Counted from the stretch's first letter, positions 1-8,742 are shown. The stretch: 64,000 nt of DNA from Shimia sp040225985 (GCF_040225985.1 NZ_JBBPEU010000001.1:496001-560000), one strand, 5' to 3'. The notes: generated from the sequence alone by a model not told the origin. A program made the numbers and translations.

Positions 1-1
1 G

Positions 2-865
2 TTCGAAGAACTGGGGCGGGCGGGCACGATCGAACCAGTCCTGCCTGCCGTTTTGACAGGCTCCCTGATCGCCGGCAAACCCGACCTCGTCGAGGCAGTG
101 ATCGCTGGCGAAAGCATTGTGGCCCTTGCCTGTTCCGAGGCACAGGCCCGCTATGATCTCGACAATGTCGAAACCACGGTGGCCGATGGCAAGCTGAACG
201 GGACCAAGGTACATGTCCTGAACGGCGCACAGGCCAGCGCGCTGGTCGTGACAGCACGCATCGCCGCCGGGGAACAAGGTATCGCCCTGTTCCTCGTGCC
301 GACCGACGCCGCCGGGGTGGCCATCGTCAATCACGTCAACAATGATGGCACCTCGGGCGCGACGGTGTCATTCACGGATGTTGTCATCACCGAAGATATG
401 CAACTTGCCGGTGGTTTGGCCGCGCTGGAAACGGCCGTGGCACAAGGTACTCTAGCCCTTTGCGCCGAGGCGCTGGGTGCAATGGAGACGGCCAAGACGC
501 TGACCATCGACTATCTAAAGGAACGTAAGCAGTTCGGAATCCCGATAGGCAAATTCCAGGCGTTGCAGCACCGCATGGCGGATGTCCTGATCGAGGTCGA
601 GCAAGCGCGCTCGGCGGTGATCAACCTTGCCGGGCACCTTGAGGCGGATCGCGACACGCGCGAAAAGCATGTCAGCGCCACGAAAAACCTGATTGGCCGA
701 GTGGGTGCGCATGTCGTGGAAGAGGCGGTGCAGATGCATGGCGGCATCGGCATGACCGATGAGTACGCCTTGTCGCATTTCACCCGCCGGATCACCATGA
801 TCGACCACTGGTTCGGCGATGTGGACCATCACCTTGCGCGGTTTATTGCGCTGTCTGCCGCATGA
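2..865 (+). CDS. Acyl-CoA dehydrogenase, 5' end cut by window
   Basis: C-terminal 287 residues of an acyl-CoA dehydrogenase; the frame is open to the left edge, so the start lies outside. It should oxidise an acyl-CoA to the 2,3-enoyl-CoA using FAD and passing electrons to ETF. The middle beta domain is followed by the all-helical C-terminal domain with the family signature ERKQFGIPIGKFQALQHRMA and a flavin-contacting QMHGGIGMTDEY segment near the end. The usual C-terminal YEGT motif carrying the catalytic glutamate of medium-chain enzymes is not seen; the protein ends DVDHHLARF shortly after, so the base may lie elsewhere. Its stop overlaps the next start (ATGA), showing one operon with the thioesterase, crotonase and ligase genes. 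The substrate is unknown. Confidence 0.93.
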   Translation, partial: FEELGRAGTIEPVLPAVLTGSLIAGKPDLVEAVIAGESIVALACSEAQARYDLDNVETTVADGKLNGTKVHVLNGAQASALVVTARIAAGEQGIALFLVPTDAAGVAIVNHVNNDGTSGATVSFTDVVITEDMQLAGGLAALETAVAQGTLALCAEALGAMETAKTLTIDYLKERKQFGIPIGKFQALQHRMADVLIEVEQARSAVINLAGHLEADRDTREKHVSATKNLIGRVGAHVVEEAVQMHGGIGMTDEYALSHFTRRITMIDHWFGDVDHHLARFIALSAA

Positions 866-1281
866 GCGGAACGGCCCCGATCCGCAAGCCCCTGCCACTG
901 GCGGGGCTGATCGGGTTCCGTGTGGAACTGGACGCCGACAGGAAAGAAGCCCATTGCATTCTGGATGCGCAAGACATCCACATGAACCGGCACGGAGTAT
1001 TGCATGGGGGGCTGATTTCGACGCTTCTGGATACTGCCAGCGGCGTCACAGCGAGCATGACGGTGGATGATCAGGGGCTTACACCGTTCACCACCGTATC
1101 GCTCAACATCAACTTTGTCGCGCCTGCCACGATGGGACAGGTGCGGGCTGTGGGGCGTGTGACAGGCGGAGGTCGCAGTCTTAAATTCATCAGCGCCGAG
1201 TTGCACGATGATCGCGGGCGGCTGATTGCAAGTTCAACCGGCGTTTTCAAAGCCGTGCGTCAGAAAGGAGAGGTCCAGTGA
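862..1281 (+). CDS. PaaI-family hotdog-fold thioesterase
   Basis: 139-residue single hotdog domain. The segment around residues 41-60 (HGVLHGGLISTLLDTASG) is the PaaI/YbgC-like active-site helix with the G-G and Asp positions used by phenylacetate-type thioesterases. It likely hydrolyses an acyl- or aryl-CoA that accumulates in the surrounding pathway. The ATG overlaps the dehydrogenase stop by four bases, and its own stop overlaps the GTG of the crotonase gene, so it sits inside a tightly coupled operon. The true substrate cannot be told from sequence. Confidence 0.9.
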   Translation: MSGTAPIRKPLPLAGLIGFRVELDADRKEAHCILDAQDIHMNRHGVLHGGLISTLLDTASGVTASMTVDDQGLTPFTTVSLNINFVAPATMGQVRAVGRVTGGGRSLKFISAELHDDRGRLIASSTGVFKAVRQKGEVQ

Positions 1282-2057
1282 CCGAGAAGTACCGCCACGA
1301 TGTCACCGGGGCATGCCTTACGATCTGGAATTGCAATGCGGCGATGCGCAATGCGCTTTCCCAGAGCTACTATGACGGCCTTATGCGCGGGTTAGAGCGC
1401 GCAGCGCGAGATCCCGAAATCGCGGCAGTGGTGCTGGCAGGCGAGGGCGGGTTTTTCTGTTCCGGCGGAGACCTGAACACACTGCGCCTGCGTCGCGAGA
1501 TGAGCGAAGCGGAAAGGCAGGCTCAGATCGAAAAGCTGAGTGATATCATCCGCGCAATCAAAGCCTGTCCAAAACCCGTGATCGCCGCTGTCGAGGGCGG
1601 TGCCGCCGGCGCCGGCCTGTCGATCGCGATGGCCTGCGACATCGTCGTGGCCGCAGAAAGCGCAAGGTTCACGCTGGCTTATGTAAGGGCGGGCTTGGTG
1701 CCGGATGGCGGAGCAACCTATTCCCTTATGCAGGCGATGCCGCGCGCGACCGTGGCCCGCATGGCCATGATGGCAGAACCCCTTTCTGCGGACCGCATGT
1801 ATACGCTTGGCGCGGTGACCGAGGTTGTGCCTGACTCTCGGGTTGTCGAAGCGGCACAAGACATGGCTGGTCAGCTTGGTAAAGGTCCAGAACAGGCGAT
1901 TGCCGCGATCAAGGACCTTTTGAATTCTGCGGAAAGCGCCACTTTGGCACAGCAGCTGGATGCAGAACGCGACGCCATGGCAAAGGCCCTTGGCGGGGAT
2001 GAGGCGCAAATCGGGATCAAGGCGTTCCTGAACAAGGAGACACCGGTTTTCAGATGA
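1278..2057 (+). CDS. Enoyl-CoA hydratase/isomerase (crotonase) family, PaaG-like
   Basis: 259 residues, normal crotonase length. The oxyanion-hole segments are visible (GEGGFFCSGGDL near residue 50 and EGGAAGAGLSIAMACDIVVA near 105). The two glutamates used by true hydratases are not at their expected places; instead an Asp follows Pro in AGLVPDGGATYSL, as in PaaG-type isomerases, so double-bond isomerisation may be more likely than hydration. The GTG start is preceded by AGGAGAGG and overlaps the thioesterase stop. It works with the neighbouring dehydrogenase and ligase on an acyl-CoA intermediate. Confidence 0.88.
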   Translation: MTEKYRHDVTGACLTIWNCNAAMRNALSQSYYDGLMRGLERAARDPEIAAVVLAGEGGFFCSGGDLNTLRLRREMSEAERQAQIEKLSDIIRAIKACPKPVIAAVEGGAAGAGLSIAMACDIVVAAESARFTLAYVRAGLVPDGGATYSLMQAMPRATVARMAMMAEPLSADRMYTLGAVTEVVPDSRVVEAAQDMAGQLGKGPEQAIAAIKDLLNSAESATLAQQLDAERDAMAKALGGDEAQIGIKAFLNKETPVFR

Positions 2058-2083
2058 TCTTGGCGGCTTTGGGAGGAGCAGGG

Positions 2084-3583
2084 ATGCAGCACATACACGA
2101 CTTTGCCGAATTGGCAGCCGCGAACAAGCCCGACAGCGTGGCGATCATCGGTCAGGATGACCGGGAGATTTCCTGGTCTGATCTTTCGAAGGCCTCGCAC
2201 GAGGCCATGCAGGTTCTGGCGGGCATGGGGGTCGAGGCAGGTGACCGCGTTGTCCTTTGCTTCGAAAACGCGATCGAGGTTGTGGCGTTTCTGTTGGGCT
2301 GCAGCCGCCTTGGCGCGGCCTCAGTTGTCGTGAATGCGCGCATGACCGGGCCCGAACTGAAGCGGATCGTTGCACATTCCGATCCCAGTGCCATCATGTT
2401 TTCCACGTCTTCTTCTGATGCAGCTAAAGTCCATGCGGACACGTATGGTGCAGATGAAGTGTCAGGTGTCTTTGGCAAGGCTGCAGTTGCGCCCAGATCG
2501 GGGAGCCGCAGGGAAGCCGATTTCGAAGACGTTGCGGTTCTGCTGTATACGTCGGGCACCACCGGGCACCCCAAGGCCGCGATGCTGACTCATGCAAACC
2601 TTATCAATGCGGCCAAGGCATCTGCGGATGTGCGGGGCATGCAGGAAGGGGACATGACCTATCTTGCGCTGCCGCTTTCGCATATCTTTGGCCTGGTGAC
2701 GGTGCTGGCAGTAAGCTTTGCTCAAGGGGCTGCACGGCTCGAGGCGCGGTTCGACGTCAAACGGCTATACGACGCGCTCCAGCAGGACGTTACACTTTTG
2801 CCGGCAGTGCCACAGATGCATGCCCACCTTTTCCACTATGCCCGCACGCATGACATGCCCCGATATGATCGCGGACTCTTGCGATATGTGTCGTCGGGCG
2901 GTGCGCCGCTTGACCCTGCTTGGAAACGCGAAGCCGAGGCGTTCTATGGCTTGCCCTTGCAAAATGGCTATGGACTGACCGAATGCGCGGCAGGGGTTTG
3001 CGCTACGCGAAACGCACTAGGAGATCCGGACATCAGCGTTGGGCGCGCGATGCTGGGCAGTCGCCTGTCGCTGGACATGGAAGCGCCGGGTGCCCACCCC
3101 GAAGAAGGGATCGGTGAAATCCTCGTGCACGGGCCGCAGGTGATGAAGGGATATTTCCGGGCGCCTGACCAAACAGCAGAAGTTATCTGTGAAGACGGGG
3201 CCTTTCGCACCGGCGATCTGGGGCGGTTCGATCCGGAAGGGCGTTTGCACATCGCAGGTCGCACGAAAGAGTTGATCATACGATCCGGCTTCAACGTCTA
3301 TCCGGTCGAGGTCGAGGCCACCTTGACCGAACATCCTGACGTCATCATTGCCGGTGTGGTCGGTCGCAGTGTCGAGGGCAATGAAGAGGTTCTGGCCTTT
3401 GTCAAAACCGCGCCGAACAGCGGATTGACGGAAGAGGTACTCAAGACTTTCGTGGCGGACCGGCTGGCCCCGTACAAGCGGCCCGAACGTATTGTCGTTG
3501 CACATGATTTGCCCGCAGCCCCAACCGGCAAAATCCTGAAGGCCAAACTGATCGAAACCTTCAAAGATCAGTTGGGCGGATAA
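2084..3583 (+). CDS. AMP-dependent acyl-CoA ligase (ANL superfamily)
   Basis: 499 residues. It activates a carboxylic acid with ATP and CoA, feeding the operon's dehydrogenase and crotonase. Visible motifs in order: phosphate loop YTSGTTGHPKAAML near residue 165, NGYGLTECAAG (A5) near 305, RTGDLGRFDPEGRLHIAGR (A7/A8) near 385, and the catalytic lysine in PTGKILKAKL at the C-terminus. The frame is open from an ATG at 2054 that overlaps the crotonase stop, but GGGAGGA lies just before the ATG at 2084, and residues after that ATG fit the family N-terminus, so 2084 is preferred. Substrate range (fatty, aromatic or branched acid) is unresolved. Confidence 0.92.
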   Translation: MQHIHDFAELAAANKPDSVAIIGQDDREISWSDLSKASHEAMQVLAGMGVEAGDRVVLCFENAIEVVAFLLGCSRLGAASVVVNARMTGPELKRIVAHSDPSAIMFSTSSSDAAKVHADTYGADEVSGVFGKAAVAPRSGSRREADFEDVAVLLYTSGTTGHPKAAMLTHANLINAAKASADVRGMQEGDMTYLALPLSHIFGLVTVLAVSFAQGAARLEARFDVKRLYDALQQDVTLLPAVPQMHAHLFHYARTHDMPRYDRGLLRYVSSGGAPLDPAWKREAEAFYGLPLQNGYGLTECAAGVCATRNALGDPDISVGRAMLGSRLSLDMEAPGAHPEEGIGEILVHGPQVMKGYFRAPDQTAEVICEDGAFRTGDLGRFDPEGRLHIAGRTKELIIRSGFNVYPVEVEATLTEHPDVIIAGVVGRSVEGNEEVLAFVKTAPNSGLTEEVLKTFVADRLAPYKRPERIVVAHDLPAAPTGKILKAKLIETFKDQLGG

Positions 3584-3733
3584 AGCGGCGGCCGATTTGG
3601 TTGGAAATTGCGGCATATTGCGCCGTGGAAAACTACGTATTTTCGCGGTCTTGTCCCGAACACCCTGCAATTGGCAAGGTGGAGAAAGGGAAATCCGGTG
3701 CCCATGCCGGATGCAGGAGACGGGAAGAGCACG

Positions 3734-4975
3734 ATGAAAGCGGTTGATCCGGCAAGCCGAGGGTTTGACACAGACCGACTGGACTGGATCCGCGGGTGGA
3801 TGGATCGCTATGTCGCAGAGCGCAAGTTTGCCGGATCCAGCCTTCTGATGGCGCGCGGCGGAGAAGAGGTCTTTTTCCACGCCTGCGGCCACCGTTCTTT
3901 AGAGCAGGACCTGCCTTTTACGCGGGATACGGTGGCGCGGATTTATTCCATGACCAAACCCGTGACCACGGTTGCCCTGATGATGCTGGTCGAAAAGGGG
4001 TTGTGCCATCTGGATGCCCCGGTCAGTGCGTTCATCCCTGCGTTTTCCGATATGCAGGCGCTGGTTCCTGGCGCTGAACGGATCGACCAGACAGAAATGA
4101 CACCCGTGCCGACCTTGCACCAGTTGGCCACGCACACGGCGGGCCTGAGCTATCCGTTCAATCCTGGTGTTCTGGCCCGCGAGATGGACGCGCAGGACCT
4201 GATCTTCCGAGCCAACCAAGGCCCCTTGGATGCTTTGGTCGATCAGGTAGCCGCCTTGCCCCTTGCCTTTCAGCCGGGCAGTCGCTGGGAGTATTCGGTT
4301 GCAATTGATGTGCTGGGCCGCGTTGTCGAGGTGATCTCGGGCAAGTCGCTGGACCGATTCTTTGCTGACGAAATCCTCGGGCCGCTTGGAATGAAGGAAA
4401 CCGCGTTCTCTGTACCGCCGGGATGTGAAGGGCGGTTTGCATCCCTCTATACGCCCCTCGCAGGGGATGCGATGGCCCTCAATCAGGCCAGCGCAGGCGG
4501 GGATCCCTTGCGCATGGTCGATAGTGCCGAAGCCTCGCCTTTTCTGAATGCGGAAACCTTCTCGGGCGGAGGTGGTTTGGTGGGCACTATTGATGACTAT
4601 ATGCGGTTTGCCGAAATGTTGCGGTGTCGTGGTACCCTAGGTGACGTGCGGTTGTTGTCGCCCAATACCGCCGATTTCATGATGTCGAACCACCTACCGG
4701 GGGACATTGCCGCAATGGGGCCGCAGAGTTTCGCAGAGCAGCCGATGGACGGGATGGGGTTCGGTCTTGGTGGGGCCGTTGTGCTGGATGCGGCGCGGGC
4801 CCGCACGCCGGGTTCCGTGGGCGACTTCAGTTGGGGTGGTATGGCCTCGACATTCTTTTGGGTTGATCGCGAAAAAGACCTGAGCGTTGTTTTCTTCACC
4901 CAGCTTTCACCATCCAGTTCCTATCCGGCGCGGGCCGAGATGAAGGCATTGGTACACGCGGCCATGCTCTACTAA
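3734..4975 (+). CDS. Beta-lactamase-related serine hydrolase (class C/EstB type)
   Basis: 413 residues. The S-x-x-K nucleophile motif is SMTK at Ser72/Lys75, followed by the second-motif tyrosine in RWEYSVAIDVLG. This is the penicillin-binding-protein-like esterase family, which includes esterases and transesterases as well as beta-lactamases; resistance is not implied. No signal peptide is obvious, suggesting a cytoplasmic esterase. The frame is open to 3608, but the upstream 42 codons are atypical, and a GGGAAGAG sequence precedes the ATG at 3734. It follows the acyl-CoA ligase after 150 bp, so it may be co-transcribed. Alternative start: ATG at 3704. Confidence 0.88.
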   Translation: MKAVDPASRGFDTDRLDWIRGWMDRYVAERKFAGSSLLMARGGEEVFFHACGHRSLEQDLPFTRDTVARIYSMTKPVTTVALMMLVEKGLCHLDAPVSAFIPAFSDMQALVPGAERIDQTEMTPVPTLHQLATHTAGLSYPFNPGVLAREMDAQDLIFRANQGPLDALVDQVAALPLAFQPGSRWEYSVAIDVLGRVVEVISGKSLDRFFADEILGPLGMKETAFSVPPGCEGRFASLYTPLAGDAMALNQASAGGDPLRMVDSAEASPFLNAETFSGGGGLVGTIDDYMRFAEMLRCRGTLGDVRLLSPNTADFMMSNHLPGDIAAMGPQSFAEQPMDGMGFGLGGAVVLDAARARTPGSVGDFSWGGMASTFFWVDREKDLSVVFFTQLSPSSSYPARAEMKALVHAAMLY

Positions 4976-4994
4976 GTGCCATCGTCGCAACAGT

Positions 4995-5798
4995 TTAGTT
5001 TTGTGACCGCAAGTTATTCAACCGAGCGATGGTGTTTGTCAAAGCAAAGACAACAGCAGCGACGCAGACGATCGTCGGGCCGCTTGGCGTATCATAATTG
5101 AACGACAGACGCAGGCCCGCAAGCGCCGCAAAGCCGCCCAGTCCGGCCGCGATCAAGGCCATGGCCTCGGGGGTGCGGGCAAGGGGGCGGGCGCTGGCGG
5201 CTGGAATGATCAGCAAGGCCACGATGAGCAACGCCCCAACAACCTTGATGGCGACCGCCACGACAATGGCCAGCCCGAGGGTCAGCACCAATTGTTCACG
5301 TTTGGGATCAATGCCGTTGGCATAAGCGAGGTCAGGGTTCAGCGTTGCCGTCAACAGGGGCGACCAGCGCCAGACCGTCAAGGTAAGAATCAGGGCAGCA
5401 CCGCCCCAGATCACGGCAAGATCCGAGCGTGACACCGCAAGGATATCACCGAACAGATACGCCCCCAGATCCAGCCGCACGCCTTGCAGGAACGACACTG
5501 CGACAAGACCAAAGGCCAGCGCGGAATGCGCAAGTACGCCCAGCAGCGTGTCCATCGCATAACCACGTCCCGACAAAGAGCTGACCGTCATCGCCATGAC
5601 CAAAGCTACCGCCAGCGCGCCGGTGAAAATCGACGTGGACAACGCCAGCGACAGGGCTACCCCAAGTATGGCGGCGTGGGCTGTCGCATCGCCAAAATAA
5701 GCCATGCGACGCCAGACGACGAAACACCCCAAGGGCGCTGCCGCAACCGCTACGCCCACACCGGCAAGCATGGCGCGCACCAGAAAATCATCAAGCAT
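4995..5798 (-). CDS. znuB: Zinc ABC transporter permease ZnuB
   Basis: 267-residue hydrophobic protein with about eight membrane segments of the ABC-3 metal permease family. It forms the inner-membrane channel for Zn(II) delivered by ZnuA and powered by ZnuC. The ATG at 5798 overlaps the end of znuC; a longer reading (from 5960) would run over the His-rich tail of znuC in another frame and is unlikely. The last residues (NTIARLNNLRSQN) are cytoplasmic. It is the third gene of the leftward zur-znuC-znuB unit and is expected to be Zur-repressed. Confidence 0.93.
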   Translation of the reverse strand: MLDDFLVRAMLAGVGVAVAAAPLGCFVVWRRMAYFGDATAHAAILGVALSLALSTSIFTGALAVALVMAMTVSSLSGRGYAMDTLLGVLAHSALAFGLVAVSFLQGVRLDLGAYLFGDILAVSRSDLAVIWGGAALILTLTVWRWSPLLTATLNPDLAYANGIDPKREQLVLTLGLAIVVAVAIKVVGALLIVALLIIPAASARPLARTPEAMALIAAGLGGFAALAGLRLSFNYDTPSGPTIVCVAAVVFALTNTIARLNNLRSQN

Positions 5799-6546
5799 GC
5801 TCGCAGGCTCCGTGTTCGTGGCTGTCATCCGTGTGACTGTGATGGTGATGGTCGTGATCGTGGCGATAAAGCGCCAGAGCGCCTTGGGTACCGGTTCCGA
5901 ATAGGGCACGGTATTCCGGCGCTGAGGCCACGATTTCTGGCGCCCCGTGGCAGCACACATGACCGTTAAGGCAGATCACCCGATCCGAGGCGCTCATCAC
6001 AACGTGCAATTCGTGGCTGACCATCAGAACGGCGCTGCCGATCTCGCGCCTGACCTGTTCAATCTGGCGATACAGCGCGGCAGATCCTGGTTGATCCAGG
6101 CCTGTTGTGGGTTCGTCCAACACCAGCAGGTCGGGCTTTTTCAGGATCGCGCGCGCCAGAAGAACGCGCTGGAATTGCCCACCGGACAAATCTGTCATCT
6201 GACGGTCCTGCAGGCCATCGGCACCGGCGCGGTGTAAAGCTTCGGTCAGAAATTCTTCCGGGTGACGGATGGGCAGGCGCAGAAACCGGCGCACGGTAAT
6301 GGGCAATGTGGCATCCAGCGCCAGTCGTTGCGGGACATAGCCAATGCTCAGACCAGCGGTGCGTTGTACCTTGCCCCGACTTGGTTTGATTGCACCGATC
6401 AGCGTTCGCAGCAGGGTGGTCTTGCCGGACCCGTTCGGCCCCACCACGGTGACGATTTCCCCTTTGTCGATGGTAAAGTCCACATGGCTTAGGGCCTGAT
6501 GTCCGCCAAGGCGGACATCGACATCTTTCAATTCGATCAGGCTCAC
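5791..6546 (-). CDS. znuC: Zinc ABC transporter ATP-binding protein ZnuC
   Basis: 251-residue ABC ATPase. Walker A is GPNGSGKTTLLRT, the signature is LSGGQFQRVLLARA, and Walker B is DLLVLDEPTTGLD. The C-terminus is His-rich (HDHDHHHHSHTDDSHEHG), as in many ZnuC proteins, and may bind zinc. The GTG at 6546 overlaps the zur stop as GTGA, and residues MSLIELKDVDVRLGG match the family start; an in-frame extension upstream would lie entirely within zur and is rejected. It overlaps the znuB start, consistent with translational coupling. Confidence 0.94.
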   Translation of the reverse strand: MSLIELKDVDVRLGGHQALSHVDFTIDKGEIVTVVGPNGSGKTTLLRTLIGAIKPSRGKVQRTAGLSIGYVPQRLALDATLPITVRRFLRLPIRHPEEFLTEALHRAGADGLQDRQMTDLSGGQFQRVLLARAILKKPDLLVLDEPTTGLDQPGSAALYRQIEQVRREIGSAVLMVSHELHVVMSASDRVICLNGHVCCHGAPEIVASAPEYRALFGTGTQGALALYRHDHDHHHHSHTDDSHEHGACEHA

Positions 6547-7019
6547 GCGGCATCTCCGGTCTGACAGCCGGGGCACAGCCCCTCGACCTCGATAACGGTG
6601 GTTTCGATTTTGAAACCCAGCGCGCTGGCCGCGTCTTTCAGCGGGGCGGTTGGCATTGTGGTTTCGGCCACGGTGTCGCAGCCATGGCAAATCAGGAAGA
6701 GCGGCGAATGCCTGTCGCCGGGGTGCGAGCAGGCCAGATAGGCGTTCAGCTTTTCGATCTTGTGCACAAAGCCGTGCTTCGTCAGGAAATCGAGCGCGCG
6801 ATACACGACAGGTGGCTGTGACCCCATGCCTTCTGCGGACAGCAGGGCTAGAATGTCATACGCTCCCATCGCGCGGTGTTGTTCAAGCAGGATTTCAAGA
6901 ACGCGCTTGCGGGCTGGAGTCAGCTGCACCTTGTTGTCACGACAAAACGCTTCGGCGGTTTCCATCGCTGTTGCAACGCAGGCAGTATGGTCGTGTTTTG
7001 CAAAGCCGATATCGTGCAT
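6543..7019 (-). CDS. zur: Zinc uptake regulator Zur (Fur family)
   Basis: 158 residues. An N-terminal winged helix (LTPARKRVLEILLEQHRAMG; PVVYRALDFLTKHGFV) is followed by a metal-binding dimerisation domain with two CxxC pairs (CHGC and CPGC) that hold structural zinc in Zur. With Zn(II) bound it should repress zinc uptake genes. It is the first gene of the leftward unit and lies 27 bp from an 18-bp palindrome, so it probably represses itself, znuC, znuB and the divergent znuA. Clustering with znu genes rather than iron genes supports Zur over Fur. Confidence 0.94.
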   Translation of the reverse strand: MHDIGFAKHDHTACVATAMETAEAFCRDNKVQLTPARKRVLEILLEQHRAMGAYDILALLSAEGMGSQPPVVYRALDFLTKHGFVHKIEKLNAYLACSHPGDRHSPLFLICHGCDTVAETTMPTAPLKDAASALGFKIETTVIEVEGLCPGCQTGDAA

Positions 7020-7045
7020 CCGCGGGCCCTCTCATTTTTAGGGTT

Positions 7046-7063
7046 GATATAATATAACATATC
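7046..7063. promoter_or_regulatory. Zur box shared by divergent zur and znuA
   Basis: An 18-bp near-perfect palindrome GATATAATATAACATATC lies between zur and znuA. It matches the AT-rich dyads bound by alphaproteobacterial Zur/Fur proteins. It contains TATAAT (7048-7053), so Zur-Zn bound here would cover the -10 of the rightward promoter and sit next to the leftward one. Confidence 0.82.
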
Positions 7064-7110
7064 AGGATATGCCAGCGTCTTGTTTGGATATGGCTAAAGG
7101 GATTGGTCTA

Positions 7111-8193
7111 GTGAAACAAGTAATCTTGGGATTGCTCGCCGGAACCGCGCTGACCACAGGCGCGATGGCAGAAGCTCCTCGTGTCGTGGCCGACATCGCC
7201 CCGGTGCATTCTTTGGTGGCCCGAGTGATGGAAGGGGTTGGGAAACCAAGCCTTCTCATCCGGCCCGAAACGTCGCCGCATAATTACGCGATGCGTCCCA
7301 GCGAAGCGAAGGCGCTGCAAGAGGCCGACCTGATCTTCTGGATTGGGCACGAGTTGACACCCCGGCTTGAGAAGAACATCGAAACCATCGGGCAGAATGC
7401 AATTTCGGTCGAACTGATTGGCACACCCGGGCTGGTGACGCTGTCCTTCCGTGAAAACCCTGTGTTTGAGTTGACCGAAGAAGGCCACGAGGGTCATGAC
7501 GACCACGCGGAGCACAAGCATGACGACCATGGGCACGGCGATCATGATGACCATGCAGAGCATAAAGACGAGGCACATGGCCATGATGACCATGACGGCC
7601 ACAGCAAGCATAATGATCATACAGACGAGCATGGCGATCACAAAGACGGTCATCACGACCACGCCCATGATCACGACGGGACGGATCCGCATATCTGGCT
7701 GGACCCCCAGAACGCTGTTGCCATGACCGCGGCGATTGCCGACGCCCTTGCCAAGGCCGATCCTGACAATGCCTCGACCTACGCAGCGAACGCGCAAGCA
7801 GCCGAGCAAGAACTGGGCGATATGATTGCCGAACTGAAAGCGGTTCTGGCGCCTGTCGAGGACAAGCCCTTCGTGGTGTTCCACGATGCCTATCACTATT
7901 TCGAGAACCGTTTTGGTCTTGAAGCCGCAGGGGCGATTCTGGTCGGTGATGCGGCATCCCCCAGCGCAGGGCGTCTGGCCGAGCTGCGCGATGCAATGCA
8001 AGAGCGTCAGGTGGTCTGTGTGTTTGCAGAACCCCAATTCGATCCCAAGCTGGTAAAGGCCGTGGCGGAGGGCGTGAACATCCGCTCGGTCGAGCTCGAC
8101 CCGCTGGGCGTGGGCCAGACCCAGGGCGCGACGCTTTATACAGGCATGGTGCGCTCTATGGCGACTGACATTGCAGGGTGCCTCAAAGACTGA
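7111..8193 (+). CDS. znuA: Periplasmic zinc-binding protein ZnuA
   Basis: 360 residues from the GTG at 7111, which has AAAGGGA eight bases upstream and begins a clean signal peptide (MKQVILGLLAGTALTTGAMA). In-frame ATGs at 7069 and 7090 would place charged residues before it and leave little leader after the Zur-box promoter. Metal ligands of the cluster A-I fold are visible: His in DIAPVHSLV, His in SPHNYAMRPSEA, His in FHDAYHYFE, and Asp in AEPQFDPKLV. A long His/Asp-rich loop is encoded at about 7486-7690, typical of zinc-specific ZnuA. It delivers Zn(II) to ZnuBC. The 3' end overlaps the convergent DUF2165 gene by 11 bp. Confidence 0.94.
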   Translation: MKQVILGLLAGTALTTGAMAEAPRVVADIAPVHSLVARVMEGVGKPSLLIRPETSPHNYAMRPSEAKALQEADLIFWIGHELTPRLEKNIETIGQNAISVELIGTPGLVTLSFRENPVFELTEEGHEGHDDHAEHKHDDHGHGDHDDHAEHKDEAHGHDDHDGHSKHNDHTDEHGDHKDGHHDHAHDHDGTDPHIWLDPQNAVAMTAAIADALAKADPDNASTYAANAQAAEQELGDMIAELKAVLAPVEDKPFVVFHDAYHYFENRFGLEAAGAILVGDAASPSAGRLAELRDAMQERQVVCVFAEPQFDPKLVKAVAEGVNIRSVELDPLGVGQTQGATLYTGMVRSMATDIAGCLKD

Positions 8194-8665
8194 GGAAAAT
8201 CATGTTCCCAAGGCCCCATAGCGTCATCTGAAAATGAGTGTTCTGGGCGCCTTCGTGGCAGAACCAGTATGAAAAGTGGTTGCCGACAATCGTGAACATG
8301 GCCCAGATTGAGGTAAATAACAGCGCCCCAAAAAGGGCGACCGACCGGGCCGCGCTGACCGTTACGCCGCCAAACAGCGACATGAACAGCAGGATGACAC
8401 CGACCCACATGACGAGGGTGGCGATAACCTCGAGGACGACAACCGCCTTGAACGCCAGCGTCTGAAGTGACCTGTTATGGATGGCGCGATGGGCCACCCG
8501 AGCGAACTCTTCCGGATAGTCCTGCGCCATGCGCTCCATCGTGAAAACCTGCGCGGTATAGGTTTCGTTCACGGACGGATAAAGAATGTTGTCGCGTACA
8601 CCTGTCGTCAGCCATGCGGCCGGCAGGGCCAGCGAAACAGCTTGTGCAAACAGCGTCATATCCAT
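8183..8665 (-). CDS. DUF2165-family small integral membrane protein
   Basis: 160 residues with four predicted membrane helices (near the N-terminus; around ALFKAVVVLEVIATLVMWVGV; around VALFGALLFTSIWAMFTIVG; and at the C-terminus). The layout and FSYWF-x-HEG-x-Q segment fit the DUF2165 family, whose function is unknown. The ATG at 8665 is preceded by GAGGA. A terminator separates it from the upstream operon, so it probably has its own promoter within 8665-8742 or arises from read-through. Its end overlaps znuA convergently. Confidence 0.8.
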   Translation of the reverse strand: MDMTLFAQAVSLALPAAWLTTGVRDNILYPSVNETYTAQVFTMERMAQDYPEEFARVAHRAIHNRSLQTLAFKAVVVLEVIATLVMWVGVILLFMSLFGGVTVSAARSVALFGALLFTSIWAMFTIVGNHFSYWFCHEGAQNTHFQMTLWGLGNMIFLSL

Positions 8666-8697
8666 GTCGGGTCCTCGGGATCTTGATCTTTCCAAAT

Positions 8698-8726
8698 AAA
8701 ACGGGCCGCCCGAAAGCGGCCCGTTT
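8698..8726 (-). terminator. Rho-independent terminator of the catabolic operon
   Basis: Read on the minus strand, the stem AAACGGGCCGC / GCGGCCCGTTT has a six-base loop and is followed by TTTTATTT. It lies 17 bp after the stop of the solute-binding protein gene and closes that five-gene operon. Confidence 0.9.
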
Positions 8727-8742
8727 CAAATCGCACCTGGTA

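Noticed and set aside
3608..3733. Longer start of the serine hydrolase gene
   Set aside because: The 42 extra residues are unlike the family and no ribosome site precedes 3608.
7486..7690. Tandem-repeat-like DNA as a separate repeat element
   Set aside because: The repetition comes from His/Asp codons in the ZnuA loop and stays in frame; it is protein coding.
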